Part shown: piece by piece, positions 40,295-51,129 of the stretch
Layout of the letters: every line of letters starts with the position of its first letter
Position numbering within the stretch: position 1 is the first letter of the stretch
Source: Mantamonas sphyraenae
Lineage: Eukaryota > CRuMs > Mantamonadidae
DNA length: 64,000 bases
Assembly (NCBI GenBank): GCA_026936335.1
Contig: JAPMXV010000070.1
Span: 239,351-303,350, forward strand
Direction: 5' to 3'
Program-made: the position numbers and the translations under genes
The notes under the pieces: model-generated
The model's database searches: none
Told to the model about the DNA's origin: nothing
The model's input: only the letters and a program-made list of their open reading frames with translations

Positions 40295-43200
40295 TCAAAA
40301 CCACTCCTCCGCCTCAAATCCCTCCGCCCCCTGCGCCCAGAATTTGCCCATCTTGTCTTCCAACTTTGCCAGTCGCTGCTGCTGAGCGCGCGTGAGGACA
40401 TTGACGTCCGCGCCGTATGGCAGCAGCTCGCGAATCATCAGAACGGCGCTGTTGTCCACAGCATATGACAGCGGCGTTTGTGCTTGAAGCTCAAAGCCAC
40501 GGCGGACTCCCAACCCCCCCCAGTGTCGAGCCGGCTGAACATCTGCGTGGGGCAAACACACGTTCACGTTGGCACCAGCCTTGAGCAACAGAGCAGCAGA
40601 ACGCACTCTGTTGGCTGTCACAGCCACATAAAGCGGCGTCTGGCCACGGGTGTCTGTTGCATCCACCTTGGCTCCGTGATCCAACATCAACTTCGCCAGC
40701 GCAATGCTGCCGCACGTTGCGGCCGCGTGAAGCGGTGTACGCAATCCCGCCACGCCCCACATCTGGTTTCTGCCCTCCAAGCTGTCGCTGCACTCGTTGA
40801 CATCCACGCCAGCCTCCAGCAACGCCTCGCACGCAGACAGGGACCCGGCCGATGCAGCCAACAGCAGTGCAGTGTTCCCGTCGTAGTCCTTGGCATGTAC
40901 ATCGGCACCCAGCTCCACCAGCAGCGGCACCATGCCCGTGTGGCTTGCTGCCGCCAGCAGCAACGGTGTCCTTTGCATGGGCTCCACTCTCGCTTCCAAT
41001 GACGCTCCAGCTTCCACAAGCAGCTTCACCACGTCATATCTCTCTCTCATCACCGCCCCGTGCAACGCCGTGGCCCCCTTTGTGTCAGGAACGTCCACTT
41101 CTGCCCCAGCCGCGAGCAGAATCTGTACCAACTCCACCGAATCATGAAGAGCCGCCAGACGCAGGGGTAGCCATCTCACTGATTCGTATTCATCAGCGTT
41201 GAATGCAAACATGGCCCGCTGACGCTTTCCGTCCTGCGGATCCTGCTGTGGAACGCTACTCAGATTCACGTCGGCCCCAGCAGCAAGCAGAATCTTCACC
41301 TCCTGAACGGCGTTCAAGCGGCAGGCAGTGCTCAACGGCGTTGCTCCGTTCGAATTGAACCTGTCGACCTCTGCACCGCGACGCAGTAGCAGCTGCACAA
41401 GTTCGGGGTTCTTTGCTGACACCGCCATGTGCAGCGGCGTGGACTTCCGACGGTCGTGCTTGGTCTTGACCAGCCTTGTCCGTGCATTCGGGTCTGCTCC
41501 GTTGTCCAAAAGCCATTCGTAAAACGACAGCGGGTATGGTTCACAACACGCAGCCACCAGTGGCGAGAAAGCGTCCTCAGAGTCAGTGTTGGCCGGATCC
41601 GCTCCCGCCGCCACGAGCTTCTCTGCAAACTCGGGTAAATAGTAGCACGCATTTGCTAGCGTCACGCCGTCGTTTGGGTCCACACCTCGATCCAAGAGCA
41701 GCTCCAGCATGTCCATGTTCTTGACTCGCAACATGGTCTCCCAGTCGAACGGTTTCACCTTTGCTCCCGCATCCAGCAGCTTTTCAACCATATGCAGTGC
41801 TCCACTGTGCAAAGCAAGGAACAGCGGCGTGTTTCTGTGATTCCCGACATCCGGTGATGGGTCCGCTCCGGCATCAAGGAGAAGCGTGGCACAGCTGAGG
41901 TGACAGTTCTGCATTGCCAGCAACAGCGGCGTCACCTGATCACGGTTGAGCGGGTCCACAGGCGCGTCAGCCCCAATCAGGGTCTTTACACATGCTTCGT
42001 TGCCCGCATGCGATGCCACGTGCAACAGGGTGTCTCCGGCCGTGCTGTGTGCGCGTGCAGATCCTCCTGCTTCCAGGAGCAGCTTCAGGCATTCGTCGTC
42101 TGCGCCTGATTCGCACGCAAGGCGCAGGGACATGCCATCGACAGATGCGCCTGCGTCCAAAAGGATGCGCACCACAGAAGGCTGGTTGGTCGCACAGGCG
42201 ACATGAAGCGGAGTCGTTTCGTGTGACCAAGAGCCCTGGCTCGGCACGGCAATCTCGGGCGACACCCCGCACGTGTCCAACAACGCAGACACGACGTTTT
42301 CCATGTTGTGGAAAATGGCTGCGTGGATCAGTGTTTGCGTGCACTCGTCGCTGGTTGCAAGCGAAGGATCGTGTGCAATCAGTTCCAGCGCGACGTCGTC
42401 GTGTTTGTGTTCCACTGCAGTCACCAATGCGGTTGTGCCGTGCCTCTTTGCCGAAGCGTCCGCTCCGGCCTCCAGCAGTGTTTGCACACAAGTCAACCGG
42501 CCAATCTGCGCGGCTTGGACGATGGGGGAGCCCAGGTTTGGGTCTGCGCCACAGGCGATTAGTTGTGCCACAATCCCATCGTGTCCACCTTGCACGGCGA
42601 GATCGAGGACGCTGTGGTAGTGGTTGCTTCTCGTGTGCACGTCTGCTCCGTGTTCGATGAGCGGCAACACAAAGTCAAAGTGTCTGTTCTCAACCGCCAA
42701 CATCAACGCAGTCATGCCGTCTGCCTGGTTCACGGGGAAATCTACGGGGGCACCCGCCTCGATGAGAACGTGGAATAGCTCCTGATTGTTCTTTTCCACC
42801 GCCAGACTGATCGCAGACCAGCCCGAGCTTGCGTGCTGCTTCACGTCTGCTCCGGCATCCAGCAGCAGCTTGACAATCTCCACGTGTCCAGAAGAGCAGG
42901 CTGTGAGTAGTGGCGACGCGTGCACGTAAAAGTTGTTGTCGATGTTGGGATCGGCGCCTCGCTGCAGCAGAAGGGACACCACCTCGGTGTGCCCCTCTCT
43001 GGAGGCCATGGCCAGAGGTGTGTGCTCTCTGCGTTGCTCGCCATCCGGGTGACTGCCCTCATCCAGGCGTCGGCGCACCTCGTCTAGCAGACCACGCCCG
43101 GCCAGGACACCAAGTGACGGGCCGTCCTCTTCACCTTCACCGCCGTGTTTGCGCTCGTGCGCCCTTTTCCCAAACGCAGCCCTCTTGAACGATCGAGCAA

Positions 43201-44290
43201 CCGCTGTCTGTGACGCCTTGCCGGCCAGGCGTCGGCTATTGACCGTCTCGGCAAAGCGCATGTCGCGCTCATACGAGCTTCCGCGACGCACCTCACGATC
43301 GCTTGGGTCGATTCGGAACTTGGCCAGCAGCTCGTGCACGGGTGGCTGTCGATGCAGTGTTGGAAGAGCTGCGGTATCCTGCCAGGACAGCTCACCGTCG
43401 AGGAATTGATTGTCCTGCTCATGCTGCAGAAACTGGTTGAATTGGCCAAACTGTGCTCGGCTGTTGTCAAAGAACGGAGCGAAATTCTGCCTTTTGCTTC
43501 TGCGGCCAAACCGGGATCGTGCATCTTGTTCTGGTGCTTCTCCGTTGCTTGCTGTGGTGACGGTTGCCTTGTCAAAGATGCCCCGTCCAGATTTGGTGGT
43601 GATGTTGGGGTTTGAGCCGAACGGGTTGGAATTGGTGTTGGTGTTTGAGCCGAAGCGGCGGGTATTGTTGTGGGTTTTGTGCTTGCGAATGCCGAATCGA
43701 GAGGTACCTGTGTTGGTGGTGGGCTTGGGCTTTGAGCCGAAGCGGCTGGAGGTGTTGGTGTTGGTGTTGGTGTTGCGCTTGCCGAAGCCGCTGCGAGAGG
43801 TACCTGTGTTGGAGGTGGACTCGGAGTTGTTGGTGGTGGGCTTTGAGCCGAAGCGACTGGAGGTGTTGGTGTTGGTGTTGCGTTTGCCGAAACCGCTGCG
43901 AGAGGTACCTGTGTTGGAGGTGGACTCGGAGTTGTTGGTGGTGGGCTTTGAGCCGAAGGTGTTGGAGGTGTTGGTGTTGGTGTTGGGCTTGCCGAAGCCG
44001 CTGCGAGAGGTACCTGTGATGGAGGTGGACTCGGAGTCGGTGGTGGTGGGCTTTGAGCCGAAGCGACTGGAGGTGTTGGTGTTGGTGTTGGGCTTGCCGA
44101 AGCCGCTGCGAGAGGTACCTGTGTTGGAGGTGGACTCGGAGTCGGTGGTGGTGGGCTTTGAGCCGAAGGTGTTGGAGGTGTTGGTGTTGGTGTTGGGCTT
44201 GCCGAAGCCGCTGCGAGAGGTACCTGTGTTGGAGGTGGACTCGGACTCGTTCTTGGATTCGTCTGTGCAACGCATCGACGCATGTGCCAT
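40295..44290 (-). CDS. Large ankyrin-repeat protein with FG-rich repetitive N-terminus (1331 aa)
   Basis: This is a single open frame of 1331 residues. Residues 1 to about 230 are five-plus copies of a 35-residue Asn/Thr/Ser repeat with SGFGKPN and RFGSKP motifs. A basic linker follows (RSRFGRRSKRQN, then VARSFKRAAFGKRAHERK). From about residue 390 to the end there are about 25 ankyrin repeats (for example HTPLAMASREGHTEVVSLLLQ, VTPLLLAMQNCHLSCATLLL, QTPLYVAVTANRVRSAALLL). The end (LEDKMGKFWAQGAEGFEAEE) lacks the LPDEV module of the other ankyrin protein. It is a large interaction scaffold. The N-terminus resembles FG-repeat low-complexity sequence, but a nuclear-pore role is not supported by anything else. 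Confidence 0.92.
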   Translation of the reverse strand: MAHASMRCTDESKNESESTSNTGTSRSGFGKPNTNTNTSNTFGSKPTTTDSESTSNTGTSRSGFGKPNTNTNTSSRFGSKPTTTDSESTSITGTSRSGFGKPNTNTNTSNTFGSKPTTNNSESTSNTGTSRSGFGKRNTNTNTSSRFGSKPTTNNSESTSNTGTSRSGFGKRNTNTNTNTSSRFGSKPKPTTNTGTSRFGIRKHKTHNNTRRFGSNTNTNSNPFGSNPNITTKSGRGIFDKATVTTASNGEAPEQDARSRFGRRSKRQNFAPFFDNSRAQFGQFNQFLQHEQDNQFLDGELSWQDTAALPTLHRQPPVHELLAKFRIDPSDREVRRGSSYERDMRFAETVNSRRLAGKASQTAVARSFKRAAFGKRAHERKHGGEGEEDGPSLGVLAGRGLLDEVRRRLDEGSHPDGEQRREHTPLAMASREGHTEVVSLLLQRGADPNIDNNFYVHASPLLTACSSGHVEIVKLLLDAGADVKQHASSGWSAISLAVEKNNQELFHVLIEAGAPVDFPVNQADGMTALMLAVENRHFDFVLPLIEHGADVHTRSNHYHSVLDLAVQGGHDGIVAQLIACGADPNLGSPIVQAAQIGRLTCVQTLLEAGADASAKRHGTTALVTAVEHKHDDVALELIAHDPSLATSDECTQTLIHAAIFHNMENVVSALLDTCGVSPEIAVPSQGSWSHETTPLHVACATNQPSVVRILLDAGASVDGMSLRLACESGADDECLKLLLEAGGSARAHSTAGDTLLHVASHAGNEACVKTLIGADAPVDPLNRDQVTPLLLAMQNCHLSCATLLLDAGADPSPDVGNHRNTPLFLALHSGALHMVEKLLDAGAKVKPFDWETMLRVKNMDMLELLLDRGVDPNDGVTLANACYYLPEFAEKLVAAGADPANTDSEDAFSPLVAACCEPYPLSFYEWLLDNGADPNARTRLVKTKHDRRKSTPLHMAVSAKNPELVQLLLRRGAEVDRFNSNGATPLSTACRLNAVQEVKILLAAGADVNLSSVPQQDPQDGKRQRAMFAFNADEYESVRWLPLRLAALHDSVELVQILLAAGAEVDVPDTKGATALHGAVMRERYDVVKLLVEAGASLEARVEPMQRTPLLLAAASHTGMVPLLVELGADVHAKDYDGNTALLLAASAGSLSACEALLEAGVDVNECSDSLEGRNQMWGVAGLRTPLHAAATCGSIALAKLMLDHGAKVDATDTRGQTPLYVAVTANRVRSAALLLKAGANVNVCLPHADVQPARHWGGLGVRRGFELQAQTPLSYAVDNSAVLMIRELLPYGADVNVLTRAQQQRLAKLEDKMGKFWAQGAEGFEAEEWF
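43740..44250 (-). repeat. 105-bp coding minisatellite
   Basis: AGAGGTACCTGTG (plus strand) recurs at 43796, 43901, 44006, 44111 and 44216, exactly 105 bp apart. This encodes a 35-residue repeat in the N-terminus of the large ankyrin protein. A diverged copy lies at about 43700. Confidence 0.92.
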
Positions 44291-44913
44291 CGCTGAGGGT
44301 TAGCAAAATTCTGAGCAAGATTGACTGTGTGACCAGAGGCACCCAACGTCGTGCGGTCTCGAGCAACTCCATTCCGTGCACTGCGCGGATCTGGGAGGGA
44401 CGCACTGCACAAAATTTCAGGTCGTCCTCGCTCTCCACTTGACCTGCTGAAACTACACCGCCAATACACAACTCACCCTCAGTACCAGTCAAAGCTCGAG
44501 ATTCCTTCGGTGCAGCGTTCGAAGCCACATGGCGTGCGTGAGTGGGTTGTGTGCGATGGACAAGCACTGAATACGCCCCCTCCGGCCATGCAAGACCACA
44601 TGACCAACCTACTCTTTCTCCTTGGGTTGCCTCCCTCTCGCGTTGACTATGGACGAATCTGCTTCTCATGATCTCTTTGTGAAGGAATTCGTGGATGTGC
44701 CGCCGCGAGCACGCTCAACTTCTCATCTTCCTGAGTGCAAGCACAGGCACGCTTCATCTCTTTGGAGGTGTTGATGTCAAGTTAATCTTCAATTGCAGAC
44801 GAGGTGTCTCTGCTTTGCCCCTCTGTAGCATACGGTGATTCTGTCTGGTCGCAGATATGCTCTCTCATACATGCAAGCCATGTTTCTATATTCACAGATC
44901 GACCCTCTGTATC
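44291..44913. other. Intergenic region, no gene seen
   Basis: This is the 5' side of the large ankyrin gene, about 620 bp of mixed sequence. I see no domain-bearing frame and no B-box. It may hold the ankyrin promoter (read leftward) and upstream signals for the tRNA-Pro transcript (read rightward). Confidence 0.5.
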
Positions 44914-44934
44914 GAACAACAACACTCATTGATT

Positions 44935-45055
44935 CCATGTTAGGGTCATGGAGGTCCCGGGTTCAATTCCCGGCGAACCCCTTCTTTCGAATCTCAGGAC
45001 GGCTCCGGTTGATCTGGGATGAGAGATTTCGGGTTCGTGGTCTAGGGGTATGACA
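44935..45055 (+). tRNA. Circularly permuted tRNA-Pro (AGG): 3' part precedes 5' part
   Basis: The 3' part comes first: anticodon stem CCATG (44935-44939), loop TTAGGGT with anticodon AGG, CATGG, variable AGGTC, T arm CCGGG-TTCAATT-CCCGG, acceptor CGAACCC (44974-44980) and discriminator C44981. After a 49-nt spacer comes the 5' part: acceptor GGGTTCG (45031-45037), TG, and D arm GTCT-AGGGGTA-TGAC (to 45054). Rejoined, the acceptor pairs at 7/7, the D stem at 3/3, the anticodon stem at 5/5 and the T stem at 5/5. T8, A14, G18G19, T33, C48 and the T-loop bases are all in place. The B box thus precedes the A box. Upstream GAACAACA (44914-44921) is the exact complement of TGTTGTTC (45056-45063), so leader and trailer could pair. 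Permuted tRNAs of this order are known in Cyanidioschyzon and prasinophyte algae. The cleavage site (near nucleotide 26) is not resolved. Confidence 0.8.
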
Positions 45056-45063
45056 TGTTGTTC

Positions 45064-45085
45064 TTTCTTTTCTCTTTTTTTTTTT
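45064..45085 (+). terminator. Pol III T-run terminator after the permuted tRNA-Pro
   Basis: TTTCTTTTCTC and then 11 T directly follow the 5' part and its trailer. This is where a pol III transcript covering both parts would end. Confidence 0.8.
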
Positions 45086-45241
45086 GCTGTGAATGAACGC
45101 TACTCCTCAGGCGTGCGTGATGCAGGTGGTGCTCCTGTTCCGCTTCTTTCTTTTCCCTCCTTGCCGTCTGGTCGCAGGGCGGAGTCTGCGAGACCTGATG
45201 GCAAGATCGTCTACTGGAAAATGTCTTGCAGTATCGAAAGC

Positions 45242-45314
45242 GACCGCGTGGCCAAATTGGATAAGGCGCGAGTTTACGGCACTCGAGATTGCGGGTTCAA
45301 GTCCCGTCGCGGTC
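45242..45314 (+). tRNA. tRNA-Arg (anticodon ACG), second copy
   Basis: This is a 73-nt gene identical to the tRNA at 37287-37359 (minus), with anticodon loop TTACGGC and T arm GCGGG-TTCAAGT-CCCGT. No intron. It lies 187 bp after the permuted tRNA-Pro, and the LRR duplication block begins about 22 bp downstream. Confidence 0.97.
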
Positions 45315-45333
45315 TTTCTTTTTCATTTTTTTT
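45315..45333 (+). terminator. Pol III T-run terminator of tRNA-Arg copy 2
   Basis: TTCTTTTTCA followed by 8 T immediately downstream of the tRNA. Confidence 0.8.
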
Positions 45334-46003
45334 GTGCGAGGTGGTGACGACACTGCCGACGTTCGGCTGAGGCAATGCGCTGCGTGCGCGCACCATTGGG
45401 TTGCAGACGAATGCTGGTCAACGCAGTCAACGCAGTCAACGCATTCGGTGCTTTGGGTGGCAGCAGCCTCCCTTGTCGATGCACGACAAACACAACTGAG
45501 AAAAGGAGATGGACCGACAAGGTGGGTTGATGACAAAGGTCGGGGTGTCGTTTTGTCAACGTTGGTGGTGGTGGGCAGCTGGGGCTGCGTTCAACCGCCT
45601 TCTTCCGTGTTGGCGGAAGGAGGGTGGTGGATGGCGCCGAAGAACAAAGTGGCAAAGGAACGTCGTGCTGCCCCCCACGCACCACAGAAGGCCAAGCCTC
45701 GGCAATCCATGCAGTGGTTGACTGCACGATGCGTAGGACGACGCATCGGGCAGTCAGGAAACAACGGGACGTCGGGGCTGGGTGGGGAGGGAGTTGGGTA
45801 TGCACAGGGTGCTTGGCAAGCACAGCAGCACAGCAGCATGCAACGCATCTAACAACCAGCACATGCTCACAGATTCTGAGGGTAGGTGAATTGGGTGTAT
45901 GGAGAACGTGTAGAGTGCCGCAGAAGGGAAAAGGGAAAGAGAGGGAAAGGGAGGTGCGCATTGGCTCACAACAGGCAAAGCAGACGTAACGGGCCCGCTG
46001 GAG

Positions 46004-48304
46004 ATGGTTGATTGGGTGGAACTGCTGGAGAGTGGAGATCATGAACGGATTTGCAGGGCACTGGAGGCAGAGGGAGAGGTGGGTTGGGACTGGGACGCAG
46101 AGTGACGTCGTGGGGCAACAACGGAGTGTGTGCTGACACGCGGGGCACAGGAAACGAATATTGATGACGATGTTGCGCTGGAAGACAATGATGTAGTAGC
46201 GCTGGCCAAGGCGCTAAGGAAGAACAGCACCTTGAAGACACTGCTGCTCGGGGGGAACAGCATCGGAACACAAGGAGCAGCAGCACTCGGGCAGGCACTG
46301 TGTGAGAACAGCAGCTTGCAGACCTTGGACCTCAGCTACAACTGCATCGGAGCAGAAGGAGCAGGAGCACTGGGGCAGGCACTGAGTGAGAACAACAGCT
46401 TGCAGACACTGAACCTCAACGGTAACAGGATCGGGGCAGAAGGCGTAGCAGCACTGGGGCAGGGACTGAGTAAGAACAGCAGCTTACAGGCATTGAGTCT
46501 TTGGGATACCAGCATCGGGGATGAAGGAGCCGCAGCACTGGCGCAGGCGCTGAGTGACAACAACAGCTTGCAGACACTGAACCTCAGGAGCAACAGCATC
46601 GCCGGCGAGGGAACAGCAGCACTGGTGAAGGGACTGTGTGAGAACCTCAGCTTGCAAGTACTGGACCTCTGGGACAACAGCATCGGTGTAGAAGGAGCAG
46701 CAGTGCTGGCGCAGGGACTGAGGGTGAACAGCAGCTTGCGGACACTAACCCTTGGTAGAAACAGTATCGGAGCAGAAGGAGCAGTTGCACTTGCTCGGGC
46801 ACTGAGTGAGAACAGCACCTTGCAGACACTGAATCTCTGGGACAACAGCGTCGGGGATGAAGGAGCCGCAGCGCTTGAGCAGGCACTCAGTGAGAACAAC
46901 AGCTTGCAGACACTGGTCCTTAGGAACAACAGCATTGCAGACGAGGGAGCAGCAGCACTAGCGAAGGGACTGTGCAAGAACAGCAGGTTGCAAACACTGG
47001 ACCTCGGGAGCAACAGCATCGGGGCAGAGGGAACAGCAGCGCTGGCGCATGCGCTGAATGAGAACAACTGCTTGCATCGACTGAATCTCAACAACAACAG
47101 CATCGAGGCAGAAGGAGCAGCAGCACTGGCACGGGGATTGCGGGTGAACAGCAGCTTGCAGACGCTGAATCTCTGGGACAACAGCATCGGGGATGAAGGA
47201 GCCGCAGCACTTGAGCAGGCACTCAGTGAGAACAACAGCTTGCAGACACTGAACCTCAGGAACAACAGCATCGCAGGCGAGGGAGCAGCGGCACTGGCGA
47301 AGGGATTGTGTGAGAACAGCAGCTTGCAAACACTGGACCTCGGGAACAACAGCATCGGGGCAGAAGGAGCAGCAGTGCTGGCGCATGCGCTGAATGAGAA
47401 CAACTGCCTGCAGACACTGGACCTCAACAACAACAGCGTTGAGGCAGAAGGAGCAGCATCACTGGCGCAGGCACTGAATGGGAGCAGCTTGCAGACACTG
47501 AGCCTCAGCTACAACAGCATCGAGGACGAAGGAGCCGCAGCACTGGCGCAGGCACTGAATGGGAGCAGCTTGCAGACACTGAACCTCAGGAACAACAGTA
47601 TCGGGGCAGAAGGGGCAGCAGCAATGGCACAGGCACTGAGCGAGAGCAGCTTGCAGACACTGGACCTCAACAACAACAGCATTGTGGACGAAGGAGCAGC
47701 GGCAATTGCACGGGGATTGCGGGTGAACCGCAGCTTGCAGACACTGAACCTCAGGAGCAACAACATCGGTGCAGAAGGAGCAGCAGCACTGACAGAGGCG
47801 ATGGAAGTCAATAGGTCGTGCTGCAGCATCGAGGACGTTCACGGTGACGCGTTGGAGTCACTGTTGGAGAGAAACAGGAATCAGCATGAAGAGTTTGTGG
47901 AATGTGGGGATGTGGAGAAGATGGCTGCGTTGAAGGAGTGGGGTGTGCCTGTGGACACCTTTGCAGGGGTTAGGGGGAGGAAAACTGCGCTGGAGAGGGC
48001 AGTGAAGCGTGGGGATGAGAGGATTGTGGATGTGCTGCGGGCTTGGGGTGCGAAGCCAAGGGTGAGAACGGTGGAGATGGTGAGGGAGGAAGGGTGGAGG
48101 AAGGCGTGGCATTGGATTGGATGGGTTGGACAGGTGGATGAAGCGATGGAGGTGGCGTTGGTGATGAATGGGGAGGAGAGGGAGGCGATGTTTGCGTGCG
48201 GTGGGATGGAGGAGTATGTGGAGGAGGGAGGGTGGGAAGGGTGGGTGACACTGCCAGATGAGGTGATGGAGAGGGTGATTGGGTGGGTAGGGAGGAAAGT
48301 GTGA
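46004..48304 (+). CDS. LRR-ankyrin protein, tandem copy 1 (742 aa)
   Basis: Exon 1 (46004-46078) encodes MVDWVELLESGDHERICRAL and joins exon 2 (46151-48304) across a 72-nt intron (GTGGGT ... GCACAG). The body is about 20 RNase-inhibitor-type LRRs of 28 residues (GAAALAQALSENNSLQTLNL pattern), like NLRC3-type LRR arrays but with no nucleotide-binding domain. After the LRRs come a CCSIEDVHG linker and two ankyrin-like repeats (AALKEWGVPVDTFAG; ALERAVKRGDERIVDVLRAWG). The C-terminal module follows (AMEVALVMNGEEREAMFACG, then TLPDEVMERVIGWVG). It is a likely cytosolic recognition or adaptor protein; function is inferred from architecture only. The start is chosen because exon 1 is conserved in all three copies. 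Confidence 0.9.
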
Positions 48305-48989
48305 GGTGGGAGGGGAATGAAACGGTGGTTTCGAGGTGGTGACGACACTGCCGACGTTCGGCTGGGGCAATGCTCTGCGTGCGCGCACCATTGGGTTGCA
48401 GACGAATGCTGGTCAACGCAGTCAACGCAGTCAACGCATTCGGTGCTTTGGGTGGCAGCAGCCTCCCTGGTCGATGCACGACAAACACAACTGAGAAAAG
48501 GAGATGGACCGACAAGGTGGGTTGATGACAAAGGTCGGGGTGTCGTTTTGTCAACGTTGGTGGTGGTGGGCAGCTGGGGCTGCGTTCAACCGGCTTCTTC
48601 CGTGTTGGCGGAAGGAGGGTGGATGGCGCCGAAGAACAAAGTGGCAAAGGAACGTCGTGCTGCCCCCCCACGCACCACAGAAGGCCAAGCCTCGGCAATA
48701 CATGCAGTGGTTGACTGCACGATGCGTAGGACGACGCATCGGGCAGTCAGGAAACAACAGGACGTCGGGGCTGGGTGGGGAGGGACTTGGATGTGCACAG
48801 GGTGCTTGGCAAGCACAGCAGCACAGCAGCATGCAACGCATCTAACAACCAGCACATGCTCACAGAATCTGAGGGTAGGTGAATTGGGTGGATGGAGAAC
48901 TTGTAGAGTGCCGCAGAAGGGGAGGAGAGAGAAAAGGAGGTGCGCACTGGCTCACAACAGGCAAAGCAGACGTAATGGGCCCGCTGGAG

Positions 48990-51129
48990 ATGGTTGATTG
49001 GGTGGAACTGCTGGAGAGTGGAGATCATGAACGGATTTGCAGGGCACTGGAGGCAGAGGGAGAGGTGGGTTGGGACTGGGACGCAGAGTGACGTCGGGGC
49101 AACAACGGAGTGTGTGCTGACACGCGGGGCACAGGAGACGAACATTGATGACGATGTTGCGCTGGAAGACAATGATGTGGTAGCGCTGGCCAAGGCGCTA
49201 AGGAAGAACAGCACCTTGAAGACACTGCTGCTCGGGGGGAAAAGCATCGGAGCACAAGGAGCAGCAGCACTCGGGCAGGCACTGTGTGAGAACAGCAGCT
49301 TGCAGACCTTGGACCTCAGCTACAACTGCATCGGAGCAGAAGGAGCAGGAGCACTGGGGCAGGCACTGAGTGAGAACAACAGCTTGCAGACACTGAATCT
49401 CTGGGGCAACAACATCGGTGATGAAGGAGCCGCAGCACTGGGGAAGGGACTGTGTGAGAACAGCAGCTTGCAGACGCTGAACATCGGGAGCAACAAAAGC
49501 ATCGGGGCACACGGAGCAGCAGCACTGGCGCAGGCGCTGAGTGGGAACAGCAGCTTGCAGACACTGAACCTCAACAGCAACAGCATCGAGGGAGAAGGAG
49601 CAGCAGCAATCGCACGCGGATTGCGGGTGAACAAAAGCTTGCAGACACTGAGGCTCGGGCACAACAGCATCGGGGACAAAGGAATAGAAGCACTGGGGCA
49701 GGCACTGTGTGAGAACAACAGCTTGCAGACCCTACAACTCGATTACAACGGCATCGGGACAGAAGGGACAGCAGCATTGGTGCAGGCTGTATGTGACAAC
49801 AGCAGCTTGCAGACACTTGACCTCAGGAACAACAGCATCGGGGACGAAGGAGCTGCAGCACTGGCGAAGGGACTGTGTGAGAACAGCAGCCTGTGTACAT
49901 TGGACCTTTGTAGCAACAACATCGGGGACAAAGGAGCAGCAGCACTTGCGCACGCACTGAGTGAGAACTCCAGCTTGCAGACTCTGGGCCTTAGCCACAA
50001 CAGCGTCGATGCAGAAGGAGCCGCAGCAATGGCACGCGGATTGAGGGTGAATAGCACCTTGCAGACACTAAACCTCGGCTACAACAGAATCGATGAAGAA
50101 GGAGCAGCAGCACTGGGGCAGGCACTGAGTGGGAGCAGCTTGCAGAGTCTGAGCCTCCACCACAACAACATCGGGGACAAAGGAGCAGCAGCACTGGCGC
50201 ACGCACTGAGTGAGAACAGCAGCCTCCAGATAATGGGCCTCAGCTACAGCAGCGTCGGTGCAGAAGGAGCCGCAGCCATTGGGCAGGCACTGAGTGGGAA
50301 CAGCAGCCTCCAGACCCTGGACCTCAGAAACAACAGCGTCGGTGCAGAAGGAGCAGCAGCACTGGCGCAGGGACTGAGTGAGAACAGCAGCTTGCAGACA
50401 CTGTACCTCACACACGCCAGCATTGGGGCAGAAGGAGCAGCTACACTAGCTCATGCACTGAGTGAGAACAGCAGCTTGCAGGCACTGGACCTCAACACTA
50501 ACAGAATCGGGGACGAAGGAGCAGCAGCACTGGCGCAGGCGCTGGGTGAGAACAACAGCTTGCAGACACTGCATCTCAGGAACAACAGAATCGGTCCAAA
50601 AGGAGCAGCCGCACTGACAAAGGCAATGGAAGTCAATAGGTCGTGCTGCAGCATCGATGACATTTACAGTCGGTCTTTGCAGTCGCTGTTGGAGAGAAAC
50701 TGGATTCAGCATGAAGAGTTTGTGGAAAGCAGGGATGTGGAGACAATGGCGGCGTTGAGGGAGTGGGGTGTGCCTGTGGACACATGTGCAGGGGATACAG
50801 GGACGATGACTGCCCTGGAGCGAGCAGTGGAGCGAGGGGATGAGAGGATTGTGGATGTGCTGCGGGCATGGGGTGCGAAGCCAAGGGTGAGAACGGTGGA
50901 GATGGTGAGGGAGGAAGGGTGGAGGAAGGCGTGGCATTGGATTGGATGGGTTGGACAGGTGGATGAAGCGATGGAGGTGGCGTTGGTGATGAATGGGGAG
51001 GAGAGGGAGGCGATGTTTGCGTGCGGTGGGATGGAGGAGTATGTGGAGGAGGGAGGGTGGGAAGGGTGGGTGACACTGCCAGATGAGGTGATGGAGAGGG
51101 TGATTGGGTGGGTAGGGAGGAAAGTGTGA
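48990..51129 (+). CDS. LRR-ankyrin protein, tandem copy 2 (689 aa)
   Basis: Exons 48990-49064 and 49135-51129 join across a 70-nt intron. The overall plan is the same as in copies 1 and 3: short acidic first exon, RI-type LRRs, two ankyrin-like repeats, LPDEVMERVIGWVG end. This is the most diverged copy. Its LRRs have been reshuffled (for example NKSIGAHGAAALAQALSGN with an extra residue, THASIGAEGAATLAHAL), and the linker reads CCSIDDIYSRSLQSLLERN. Its final 130 residues are almost the same as copy 1, which suggests local gene conversion. Confidence 0.9.

Noticed and set aside
45289-45852. Open frames repeated in the LRR leader blocks (also near 48317 and 51142)
   Set aside because: They are conserved only because the DNA block is duplicated; there are no domains, the frames end differently between copies, and the real exon 1 lies downstream.
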